A stretch of 64,000 nucleotides of DNA, from positions 62,001 through 126,000 of the forward strand of contig DHHM01000001.1 in the NCBI GenBank assembly GCA_002403305.1. The letters are read 5' to 3'. The DNA comes from Bacteroidales bacterium UBA4772. GTDB taxonomy: Bacteria; Bacteroidota; Bacteroidia; Bacteroidales; VadinHA17. The notes beneath the pieces were generated by a model, which had not been told where the DNA came from, did no database searches, and worked only from the letters and a program-made list of their open reading frames with translations. A program made the position numbers and the translations under genes. This document shows positions 56,578 to 64,000 of this stretch, piece by piece; within the stretch, counting starts at the first letter, position 1, and each line of letters opens with the position of its first letter.

Positions 56578-57744
56578 CCTGACTGCGGCATGAATAGCCG
56601 CCAGAAGGCCGTCCTCTGAAACGTCGCCTCCCAGTTCCCAGAACATGATACCTCCAAGTTGGTTCCGGATTGCATATTCTGTTTTCAGCCGTACGGAAAC
56701 GGTATCCTCATATGTGATGAAAATACTGTCAGCGGGATTGTAAAGGTAAGGTGCCAATGCCGTCTCATCCCAGTACCGTGAAAATCCGTTTTTGTTTTCA
56801 TAGCCGCTCCGGAGAGCATAGTAACGACCGTTGCCTGTCCATCCCTCACCGGCAGGCTGGTATAGCCCGTTATTCTCAGGCGGTACACCTCTCCAGCCCT
56901 TGCCGTAGAAAGCCGCTCCGATGACTATCTGTGACGGCTGCACTCCCCTGCTGATGCAGAATTCGATGATCTCCTGAGCAGACCAGGGTCTGGTTGTATC
57001 ACTACTTCTCTCACGCATGATCTCTGCTGCCGGGGTGCCGGCAAGATCTTCCAGTGTCACTTTCCCCAGGTTGGTGTGGTGCGAGGTGAATTTATCTCCT
57101 CCACCTGCCAGATCATAGGTCATCATATTCATGTAATCGGCATACTTCATTACCTGCTCTGGGTCGATATGATCGAAGAACTTCTGCCATCCGGCAGCTG
57201 CAAAGGTTAGGGTCTGTTCCCTGCCTGTCCTGTCCATCGCCTTCCTGAGCTCACGCATGAGTGCGGTGAAATTTTCCCTGTCCTCAGGGATGTACGGATT
57301 ACCTATTCCCGGCAAGCCGGGGTATTCCCAGTCAATGTCCAGTCCGTCGAGATTATAATCTTCAATAAACCGTACAGCACTCTTAACAAATATTCTGCGT
57401 GACTTCTTCGTCCGTGCCATCTCAGAAAAACCGCCGGAGCCCCCCCATCCGCCGCATGCGATCATCACCTTCAGCCCAGGGTATTTTTCCTTTTGTTCAG
57501 CCAGTTTACTTAGCAGCACTCCCCGGGTTTCTTCCCTGAACTTCATCTCGTTATCTATCACCTCCGTGAAGCTGAAGATGATATGCGTCAGCCTGTCGAG
57601 CTGTAGGGTGTCGGAATCAAAATCATCACCCCGGGGGTAGAAGTATGCCATCACCTGAAGACCTTCATCGGCCGGTTTATCAGGTGCCTGGCAGCATGTG
57701 ATTACTGCTGCCAGGATAAGTGCAAGAACAGTCAGCTTCTTCAT
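56569..57744 (-). CDS. Glycoside hydrolase family 18 protein, chitinase-like
   Basis: 391-residue secreted enzyme of the GH18 family. It has the active-site motif DGLDIDWEYPG (DxxDxDxE, Glu as acid), FTEVIDNEM, KVMIACGGWGGSGGFSEM and a C-terminal GGIMFWELGGDVSEDGLLAA, so it should cleave beta-1,4-linked N-acetylglucosamine. The N-terminus (MKKLTVLALILAAVITCC) is a signal peptide; the Cys suggests a lipoprotein but the lipobox is weak (T or C at position -1). I use the ATG at 57744, which shares one base with the stop of the upstream DUF1080 gene (TAATG), so the two are translationally coupled. It probably degrades chitin or peptidoglycan-derived glycans outside the cell. Confidence 0.92.
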   Translation of the reverse strand: MKKLTVLALILAAVITCCQAPDKPADEGLQVMAYFYPRGDDFDSDTLQLDRLTHIIFSFTEVIDNEMKFREETRGVLLSKLAEQKEKYPGLKVMIACGGWGGSGGFSEMARTKKSRRIFVKSAVRFIEDYNLDGLDIDWEYPGLPGIGNPYIPEDRENFTALMRELRKAMDRTGREQTLTFAAAGWQKFFDHIDPEQVMKYADYMNMMTYDLAGGGDKFTSHHTNLGKVTLEDLAGTPAAEIMRERSSDTTRPWSAQEIIEFCISRGVQPSQIVIGAAFYGKGWRGVPPENNGLYQPAGEGWTGNGRYYALRSGYENKNGFSRYWDETALAPYLYNPADSIFITYEDTVSVRLKTEYAIRNQLGGIMFWELGGDVSEDGLLAAIHAAVRKK

Positions 57745-59003
57745 TAGAGCGGTTGGATCACCAGGTTCTTCCACTGTACCTTAATGCCTCCTCCGTCATG
57801 GATCTGGAGGGCGATTCTTCCGTTGGCCCTGCCAATCTTCGGATCGTTGAGGTGCACCATCTCCTCCCCGTTCAGCCAGGTGGTAACATCAGGGCCGACA
57901 GCTATTATTCTTAGAGTATTCCATTCACCCGGCTTCAGTATGTTCTCCTTTTCATCCGGGATCTGTTTCAGCCAGCCTCTTCCGTACGACTCATATATAC
58001 CACCTGTGTCATGGTCTTTGGGTGCCACCTCAACCTGCCATCCTGATATCCTTGTTCCTTCAATGACTGACCTGAAGAAAACGCCACTGTTGCCGTCGGA
58101 TATCTGCCTGAAATCGACTGACAGGTCGAAGTCCTTGTAGTACCTATCCGTAGCCAGGTAGCCGTACTGCCTGTCAGGACCGCTCTCGCAGACCAGGAGG
58201 CTGTCCTCGACATACCATTTTTCGGTCCCGTAGGCAGTCCATCCTGTCAGGTCGACTCCATTGAAGAGATTTACCGGTTCCGTCTCTTTTTTGGGCAGCT
58301 CCCTGATCTTCATGTTTTTAAACCACGCCTTGCTGCCGTGATCCTGCAGGGAGATCAGTCCCGTGGCAGCCAGGCCGTACTCAGGTGCGCCGGCCCATTT
58401 GCCGCTGTTCTTGAGTTCAAACCATTCCGGTGTCCAGGCCTCGAACTCAACTATCTTTTCACCGTTAAGCCAGTATTCAACATGTCCGTTGTCAAAGAGT
58501 ATCCTGGAGTTGTTCCACTCCCCTGCCGGATTCAGCTTCTTCTTCTCCGGATCAGGCAGGTACATGGCATAGTCGGCTCCTGTCTTCTGCCATTCCTCCA
58601 GTTCTCCGGGCCAGTTGATGTCATCAATGAGCTGGTACTCCGGACCAGTAAGGTATGGTGTGTGAAACCTGTCCGACTCCACAACATGGTACATGACCCC
58701 GCTGTTACCTTCCGGAGCAACCTTCCAGTCGAACACCAGGTCGAAATTGGCATATTCTTTTCTTGTAACGATATAGCCTGTGCTGTCGCTGCCGGTACCA
58801 TCTGCCGCCAGGCAACCGTCGTCAATGCCCCAGCTGCCAGTGCCTTCACTGTTGTACAGTCTCCACTGGTCGAGGCTGGTGCCGTCAAAGAGCAGTTCCC
58901 ATCCCTCTGCAATCTCCGCATTCGTAAGCCGGTTGGCTGTGCCGGCACACCCTGCCGCAAGCACTGTGCAGGCAACAGTGATGATAAGTATTGATTTCTT
59001 CAT
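57744..59003 (-). CDS. DUF1080 lipoprotein with two domains (3-keto-glucoside hydrolase-like)
   Basis: 419 aa, a lipoprotein by its LAAGC lipobox (Cys at about residue 19). Two tandem DUF1080 domains, each starting with a concanavalin-like strand pattern: GWELLFDGTSLDQWRLYNSEG.SWGIDDGCLAADG and LFNGVDLTGWTAYG.EKWYVEDSLLVCES; each continues with YANFDLVFDWKV.PEGNSGVMYHV / YKDFDLSVDFRQISDGNSGVFFR. DUF1080 proteins include hydrolases of 3-keto-disaccharides and carbohydrate-binding forms. Coupled with the chitinase gene by a TAATG overlap, so a role in handling sugar products from chitin is a reasonable guess. Confidence 0.9.
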   Translation of the reverse strand: MKKSILIITVACTVLAAGCAGTANRLTNAEIAEGWELLFDGTSLDQWRLYNSEGTGSWGIDDGCLAADGTGSDSTGYIVTRKEYANFDLVFDWKVAPEGNSGVMYHVVESDRFHTPYLTGPEYQLIDDINWPGELEEWQKTGADYAMYLPDPEKKKLNPAGEWNNSRILFDNGHVEYWLNGEKIVEFEAWTPEWFELKNSGKWAGAPEYGLAATGLISLQDHGSKAWFKNMKIRELPKKETEPVNLFNGVDLTGWTAYGTEKWYVEDSLLVCESGPDRQYGYLATDRYYKDFDLSVDFRQISDGNSGVFFRSVIEGTRISGWQVEVAPKDHDTGGIYESYGRGWLKQIPDEKENILKPGEWNTLRIIAVGPDVTTWLNGEEMVHLNDPKIGRANGRIALQIHDGGGIKVQWKNLVIQPL

Positions 59004-59161
59004 AGCAGTTTATGTTTGTTTGAGCACCTAAATTAACATATTATACCTTACCTCCAATCATTATCTTTTATCTGTAAATCCCGGATGTGGTCCTGATTTT
59101 GTACTGCCCGTGTAAAATCAGGTGTTTTTCCGTAAGTTTGTTATTAAATGGCATTCCACCT

Positions 59162-60565
59162 ATGAACCTGAAGCCTGACACCACCATTGCTGCTCCCGCA
59201 ACAGGCCCCGGCGGGGCCCTTGCCGTTATCAGGGTCAGCGGTCCGGAAACCTTCCGGCTAATAAGTGAGCTCTTCATCCCTGCCAGCGGCGCTGACCTGC
59301 GGGAAGCCAGAGGTTACACGGTGCATTACGGACAGGTGAAGGAAGAGGATGAATTCATTGATGATGCGGTGGTCACTCTCTACAGGTCGCCTGCCTCCTA
59401 CAGCGGAGAGGATGCTGCTGAGATAAGCTTCCACGCCTCTCCCTGGATAGCGCAGAAGATCATGGAGATGCTCCTGGCCCGCGGTGCCACGGCCGCCATG
59501 CCCGGGGAGTTTACCATGAGGGCTTTCATGAACGGCAGGATGGATCTCTCACAGGCAGAAGCCGTGGCTGACATCATTGCTGCCGATTCCGCTGCCGCAC
59601 ACCGGCTGGCATCGTCACAGCTGCGCGGCGGGCTGTCGTCGGAGATAGAAAAGCTGCGGCAGGAACTGCTGCAGTTTGCGTCACTTATTGAGCTGGAGCT
59701 CGACTTCAGTGAGGAGGATGTGCAGTTTGCTGACCGCTTCTCCATGAGCGAGAATGTAATAAAGATAAAGAGCCTGGTAGAGAGGCTGGCTTCATCATTC
59801 CGGCTGGGAAATGCCATAAAAAAAGGTATCCCGGTGGTGATAGCCGGGAGGCCCAACGTGGGCAAATCATCCCTGCTTAACCTGCTGCTGCAGGAGGAGA
59901 GAGCCATTGTCTCCGAAAAACCCGGCACCACCCGTGATACTGTAGAGGAGGTGCTGCACGTGGGAGGCCTTCTCTTCAGGTTCATAGATACGGCAGGACT
60001 GAGGCACTCCGTTGATGAGATAGAGGTGCTAGGCGTGGAGCGTACGCTGAAAAAGCTTGAAGCAGCGGAGGTGGTTCTGGCTGTGGCAGAAGCCACCGAC
60101 ACTTCCGGGGATCTGGCAGCTTTTGCAGCCTCAGTGGCGGAGATGACCGGTAACGGCAAAGCAAATATTATCCTGGTTGTTAATAAGAGTGACCTTATAG
60201 CACAGGATCAGGCTGAGGCGCTGATGAAGGAACTGAAAGGCCTCTGTGACCTGCCGGTCGTTGCCGTTTCGGCGAAAGAGGCAACGGGAATCGATGACCT
60301 CAGGGTAATGCTACTGAAATCTGTAGAGACAGGGGTCATAGACTCTCCACAGTATATCGTCACCAATGCCCGGCACTACGAGGCACTGAAGAATGTCTCT
60401 GAGAGCCTGCAGAGGGTCCTCGACGGTTTTCGCGACGGGATACCAACGGTGTTGATAGCCACAGATATGCGGCAGGCAATATATTACCTTGGGCTGATCA
60501 CAGGGCGGATCACCCCTGATGACATCCTCGGTGAGATCTTCTCGCGCTTCTGCATTGGCAAATAG
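59162..60565 (+). CDS. mnmE: MnmE, tRNA uridine-34 modification GTPase
   Basis: 467-residue GTPase that, with MnmG, adds a carboxymethylaminomethyl group at uridine 34 of tRNAs. N-terminal tetrahydrofolate-binding domain (TIAAPATGPGGALAVIRVSGPE, PASYSGEDAAEISFH), helical domain, inserted G domain: GRPNVGKSSLLNLLL (G1), EKPGTTRDTVEE (G2), DTAGLRH (G3), NKSDL (G4), and the C-terminal FCIGK with the conserved Cys. I use the ATG at 59162; the frame is open back to 59087 but the family starts here. A TAAGTTTG box at 59133-59140 is a good -7 element. Stands alone. Confidence 0.96.
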   Translation: MNLKPDTTIAAPATGPGGALAVIRVSGPETFRLISELFIPASGADLREARGYTVHYGQVKEEDEFIDDAVVTLYRSPASYSGEDAAEISFHASPWIAQKIMEMLLARGATAAMPGEFTMRAFMNGRMDLSQAEAVADIIAADSAAAHRLASSQLRGGLSSEIEKLRQELLQFASLIELELDFSEEDVQFADRFSMSENVIKIKSLVERLASSFRLGNAIKKGIPVVIAGRPNVGKSSLLNLLLQEERAIVSEKPGTTRDTVEEVLHVGGLLFRFIDTAGLRHSVDEIEVLGVERTLKKLEAAEVVLAVAEATDTSGDLAAFAASVAEMTGNGKANIILVVNKSDLIAQDQAEALMKELKGLCDLPVVAVSAKEATGIDDLRVMLLKSVETGVIDSPQYIVTNARHYEALKNVSESLQRVLDGFRDGIPTVLIATDMRQAIYYLGLITGRITPDDILGEIFSRFCIGK

Positions 60566-60623
60566 TCTCCGCAAAAGTAGCAGGCCCCCGGTAAGCCCTG
60601 ACTCATACTTACAGATTTCGCTG

Positions 60624-62144
60624 TCAGGCCTTCTTCATTATCTCCTGCACCATTTTGGTGACGCTCCGGAAGTCTGTTTTTCCGGAACTCATCATCGGCA
60701 GATCTCCTATTACTATAAACTCCCTGGGGAGATAGATGGCAGGCAGGTCGGCCGTCATGCTACGCAGAATATGAGTTTTATTTACCTCCCGTGAGACTGT
60801 CGCCACTATGGTTGATCCCTTTTTCTCTTCCTGTACCTCAACAACACAACACTGCACTCCTTCGGGGAGATACTTTTCAAGCATATTCTCCACCTTTACA
60901 AGCGACACCATCTCCCCTCCCACCTTGGCAAACCTCTTGAACCTCCCGGCATGCCACAGATATCCATCTTCATCAAGAAAGCCCATGTCTCCTGTATTAT
61001 ACCAGCCGTCAACCAGAACCTCAGCTGTCTGTTGCGGGTCATCATAGTAGCCCTTCATCACGCAGTCACCCTTAACCAGTATCTTGCCAACCTCTCCAGT
61101 CCTGCACTCTTCTCCGGTCTCAAAATTCTCTATCCTTACCTTTACACCCGGAATTACCCTGCCTGTACTTCCCGGTCTGTTGAATTCGTGGGAGTTGACA
61201 GAGATTACGGGTGATGTCTCAGTGGTACCATATCCCTCAAGGAGCGTCACGCCGTGCTTTTTCATGTAGCCTTCTCTCAGGGCATCGGGACACTTATCAG
61301 CTCCCGCGATCATCAGTCTCAGGCTCTTGAAATCGCCGGGTTCGGATTTCTGCAGGTAACCCCAGTAAAAACTAGGGATCCCTACCATAATCGTGGGGTT
61401 TTCTTCCCGCGCTATCTTGCTGACAGTCTGGAAATCGAGCGTATTGGCATAAGTCACCATGGTCATCCCGTACCAGAAAGGCAACCAGAGATCGACCGTC
61501 AGTCCGAATACATGATAGAATACCAGGTTGGCGAGGAGAATATCATCCTCACGCAACTTTTCGTATTCGCCAATGCTTTTGATGTTGGATGCTATATTGC
61601 GGTGGCTGAGCTGCACGGCCTTCGGGTCTTTCTCACTGCCACTTGTAAAGAGTATGACCGCGGTGTCCTGCTCGTCACCCTTATGAATGCTGTTCAGTAT
61701 CATGCCGGCAGGCATCTTTGTCTTCAGCGCTGCCTTCAGCTTGTCCCCGGTGGTGAAGCTCTCCATCAACTCTTCAATGAGCACCATCCCTTCGATGAGA
61801 GGACAGTTGATCTTCTCCAGAAGGGCTTTTGAGGTAATAATAGTTTTGAATTTGCATTTCTTCTGCGCATAGCGAGCATTCGACCCGGCTCCGGTGGAAT
61901 AGTTGATCATCACGGGAATCCGTCCGCTCATCAGCACGCCAACTGTTGCAAGTGCACATCCCGCAGAAGTAGGAATCATAATTCCAATAAAGCCCGGGTC
62001 ATATTTCCGGAACTTCGAACTCAGTATCAGCGCCCCTGTCAGGGCCTTGGAATAGGTGACACTCTTGCCGGTGGACTTGTCTATTATTGCAAGCTTGCTG
62101 GCATTCTTCTTTGCCATCCGGACAAACTGCTGGTGGAGTAACAT
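60624..62144 (-). CDS. AMP-dependent acyl-CoA (or acyl-ACP) synthetase
   Basis: 506-residue adenylating enzyme of the fatty-acyl-CoA ligase superfamily. AMP-binding loop TSGSEKDPKAVQLSH (the P-loop-like SGSEKDPK, typical of Aas/acyl-ACP synthetases), GYGTTETSPVISVN, DTGDMGF-like YNTGDMGFLDEDGYLW, GRFKRFAKVGGEMVS (hinge) and the C-terminal SGKTDFRSV with the catalytic Lys. KAVQLSH and GEMVS favour the branch that includes the synthetase half of Aas, without its acyltransferase half. It activates fatty acids for lipid repair or breakdown. I use the ATG at 62144; an upstream TTG at 62165 is also in frame. Possible operators lie upstream. Confidence 0.88.
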   Translation of the reverse strand: MLLHQQFVRMAKKNASKLAIIDKSTGKSVTYSKALTGALILSSKFRKYDPGFIGIMIPTSAGCALATVGVLMSGRIPVMINYSTGAGSNARYAQKKCKFKTIITSKALLEKINCPLIEGMVLIEELMESFTTGDKLKAALKTKMPAGMILNSIHKGDEQDTAVILFTSGSEKDPKAVQLSHRNIASNIKSIGEYEKLREDDILLANLVFYHVFGLTVDLWLPFWYGMTMVTYANTLDFQTVSKIAREENPTIMVGIPSFYWGYLQKSEPGDFKSLRLMIAGADKCPDALREGYMKKHGVTLLEGYGTTETSPVISVNSHEFNRPGSTGRVIPGVKVRIENFETGEECRTGEVGKILVKGDCVMKGYYDDPQQTAEVLVDGWYNTGDMGFLDEDGYLWHAGRFKRFAKVGGEMVSLVKVENMLEKYLPEGVQCCVVEVQEEKKGSTIVATVSREVNKTHILRSMTADLPAIYLPREFIVIGDLPMMSSGKTDFRSVTKMVQEIMKKA

Positions 62145-62429
62145 GGAGTTTCTGTTTTGGTTCAACCTTCTTTTTCAGAGCTGCCAATTTAAATATTTAT
62201 CCGGTATGGCAATCATGCAGTCAGCTGTTTTTTTAAAATATGGTCGAAAAACATTTATTGTTGTTCGAACAAGTATGTGTCTATTATCTATTTGTTTAGT
62301 ATATATGCCGGATCACCCGGACGGATAAATTTCAATGTTGTTCGAAAATAATTAGTATATGGCAACCTCCTGAAGAGTTCCCGCTGCTCTGCTGAGACTA
62401 AGAAACATCCACTTTGATCACTGAACCAT
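62145..62429 (-). promoter_or_regulatory. Upstream region of the acyl-CoA ligase with TTGTTCGAACAA palindrome
   Basis: Contains an exact 12-bp palindrome TTGTTCGAACAA at 62261-62272 and a partial copy, TTGTTCGAAAA, from 62338, plus a GTCGAAAAACA stretch at 62243. No gene seen. A TetR/FadR-like regulator of fatty-acid genes could bind here; this is a guess from position. Confidence 0.45.
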
Positions 62430-62820
62430 CAGAAAATCAGGCTGGCAGTAAGCGTTAAGACAAGCCCGCATACTGCAATAATTGTTTCCATCACCGTCCA
62501 CGACTGAAGGGTCTGCTTCTCCACCATCCCGAAGTGCCTGTCAGCGTGCTTACAACGATCGGCATAACGGGGTCACGATCAGAACCATTACCATCCGGAA
62601 AGAGAGTAATCCGCTCCGGGAGGCTTCCACATCGCCTGCGCCGTTCACAGCGACCGGCAGGTCGATCTTTATCCTGCCGGCAATGAATCTCCCGAAGAGA
62701 GGTCCTGCTATGACTGCTGTGGGCAACCCCAGCATCAGGCCGACGTCGAAGAAAACTGGAATTGCGACAATGAACCCGGTAAACAACCTTGCCCTCCGCC
62801 AAAATTTCACACCTCCGGGA
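62430..62820 (-). pseudogene. Decayed GntP-family gluconate/organic-acid permease
   Basis: On the reverse strand one frame reads FTGFIVAIPVFFDVGLMLGLPTAVIAGPLFGRFIAGRI, two separated transmembrane parts of GntP permeases now joined, since the usual stretch between VFFDVG and GLPTAVIAGP is missing. In another frame the C-terminal end is found, KQTLQSWTVMETIIAVCGLVLTLTASLIF then a stop at 62430 (written here without the join). A full GntP protein is about 440 aa; what remains is about 120 codons in two frames. It was probably inactivated by deletions and frameshifts. Confidence 0.8.
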
Positions 62821-62892
62821 ATAGAGTGCCTACCGAAATTTTAAGAAAACTTTAACAATGAGCACATTGCGGGCATAATTTATTCAATTTCA

Positions 62893-62978
62893 GCCAAAAA
62901 TATCTTTTTGGCCCCTCTCCGGCCCTGTCCGGCAGTATCTCTCCTCTTGTAAATGTGAATTTCCCCTTTTTAAATTTG
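62893..62978 (+). promoter_or_regulatory. Promoter and upstream inverted repeat of the NEW3 gene
   Basis: CTTG (62946-62949), 21-base spacer, TAAATTTG (62971-62978): an almost full Bacteroidota promoter, start near 62986. Upstream, GCCAAAAA-TATC-TTTTTGGC at 62893-62912 is an 8-bp perfect inverted repeat that could be an operator or an upstream terminator. Confidence 0.65.
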
Positions 62979-63021
62979 CATTCCGTAGGAAAAACATAGA
63001 AAAAACAGGAGGAAATTCTTA

Positions 63022-64000
63022 TGTCACCACTGAAGAAAATGACTGCTCTTCTTTTTATCCTTTCATCCGGGATAGTCTCTTACGGCCACGGTGCCGTCGC
63101 TGAAAAGGACAGCTTGCTGCTGTATACTCCGTTTACAAAGATTAGCGTTCCACCGGGAGAATCGGTTGACTACACTCTGGACTTCATCAACCACGGTGAT
63201 AAGCTTGCAACCCTCGACCTTGCCGTTACCAACCTGGCCCGTAACTGGAGCTACACCCTCAAGTCAGGGGTCTGGAACGTAAAGCAGATCTCCGTGCTGC
63301 CCGGAGAAAAGAAAAGCCTTCAGCTGCATGTTGAGATACCCTACCAGGTAAACAAGGGGAATTACAGGATATACGTTGTTGCAGGGGCCAATCACACCCT
63401 GCCTCTGACAATCAATATCTCCGAGCAGGGCACTTACAAGACTGAGTTCACCACACGGCAGGCGAATATGGAGGGCCACTCCGGCTCCACGTTCACCTAT
63501 AATGCCGACCTCCGGAACCGCACCGGAGAGAAGCAGACCTATGCCCTTCAGGGCGAGGTCCCCCGGGGATGGACTGTCACATTCCGCGCCAACGGCAAAC
63601 AGGTGACTTCGGTGGAGGCAGAGCCCAACGCTACTGTCAGCGTCGCCGTTGAGATCAAACCCTCGGACCAGGCTGGGGAAGGTAATTACTCCATTCCCCT
63701 GAGAGCGGTGGCAGGGTCAACAACCGGGGAACTCACACTGGAGGCAGTCATCAGCGGGACCTATAAGACAGAGCTGACAACACCGACGGGACTTCTCAGC
63801 TCCAGCATAGTAGCCGGCGACGAGAAGCAGATCGACCTTGTTGTGAAAAACACCGGCAGTTCTCTCCTTAAGGGTGTGAAACTCACCAGCTCGGCTCCCG
63901 TCAACTGGGAGGTGACATTTGAACCCAAAGAGATAGAAACCATCCTCGCGGGAAAGGAGGCCGGCGTGACAGCAACCATCAGGGCTGACAAAAAAGCTAT
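63022..64000 (+). CDS. Secreted NEW3-domain protein (runs off the window)
   Basis: Open from the ATG at 63022 to the window end, 326 codons so far. Signal peptide with the core MTALLFILSSGIVSYGHGAVA. The rest is a series of beta-sandwich repeats: FTKISVPPGESVDYTLDFIN, NWSYTLKSGVWNVKQISVLPGEKKSL (in parts), VAGSTTGELTLEAVISGTYKTELTTPTGLLSS, SSIVAGDEKQIDLVVKNTGSSLLKGVKLTSSAPVNWEVTFEP in parts, typical of the NEW3 domain (NPCBM-associated, Ig-like). In related genomes such proteins precede ABC transporter genes, so an envelope or export role is likely. AGGAGG at 63009-63014 is a strong Shine-Dalgarno sequence, rare in this window. Confidence 0.82.

Overview
The window looks like chromosomal DNA from a member of the Bacteroidota, most likely order Bacteroidales or Marinilabiliales in the broad sense. 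This rests on promoter boxes of the TTTG / TAnnTTTG type, the almost general lack of Shine-Dalgarno sequences, the order bL28-bL33-DUF4295-ftsY-rimO, many families typical of the phylum (DUF2461, DUF1080, the XRE-S24/DinB/DnaE group, a membrane-anchored AraC regulator), and acetate plus butyrate/branched-acyl kinase pathways that fit an anaerobic or fermentative life. Nearly all the window is intact single-copy housekeeping DNA. No prophage, conjugative element, insertion sequence or CRISPR array was seen.

Layout. 1-10.5 kb: queA (cut by the window edge), a small Smr protein, a succinate-semialdehyde-type dehydrogenase, RNase P RNA with its promoter and terminator, a LolA-like secreted protein, rarA, an unknown membrane-anchored protein, an omega-amidase-like nitrilase and a large FAD/Fe-S oxidoreductase. 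10.6-15.8 kb: an energy operon pta-ackA-ptb-ptb-buk. 15.9-22.5 kb: an SDR, a small outer-membrane protein, an SlyD-like chaperone, a dicarboxylate/glutamate symporter, an AT-rich operator array in front of a small XRE regulator, pyrK-pyrD and an Lrp regulator. 22.6-33.5 kb: tRNA-Lys, an SDR, a RelA-type ppGpp synthetase, a damage-response-like cassette (dnaE, dinB, and a divergent XRE-S24 repressor with two operators), an AlaX editing protein, a YtfJ-like protein and a DUF2461 protein. 33.8-47.2 kb: a TPR protein, gyrA, clpC, rimO, ftsY, ribosomal proteins, cinA, an HD hydrolase, LemA and an M48 protease. 47.3-50.7 kb: a secreted unknown, a 133-bp tandem repeat, tRNA-Gly, tRNA-Thr, a candidate small RNA, fabG and sucD. 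50.8-64 kb: an AraC regulator next to a three-gene envelope transport set (barrel, MMPL pump, LolA-like carrier), a chitinase and DUF1080 pair, mnmE, an acyl-CoA ligase, a decayed GntP permease and the start of a NEW3-domain secreted protein.

The most unusual material is between genes: (i) a family of intergenic repeats built on a 7-bp period (CAGTCnn / GACTGnn and variants), in at least seven gaps; (ii) a ~70-bp dispersed repeat next to tRNA genes; (iii) arrays of perfect palindromic operators in front of two XRE regulators; (iv) an ~84-nt RNA candidate with its own promoter and terminator between fabG and tRNA-Thr; (v) nearly identical 133-bp tandem units each carrying a terminator hairpin. 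No wholly new protein system was recognised. The best candidates for follow-up are the repressor-controlled DinB/DnaE cassette, the heptad repeats and the small RNA.
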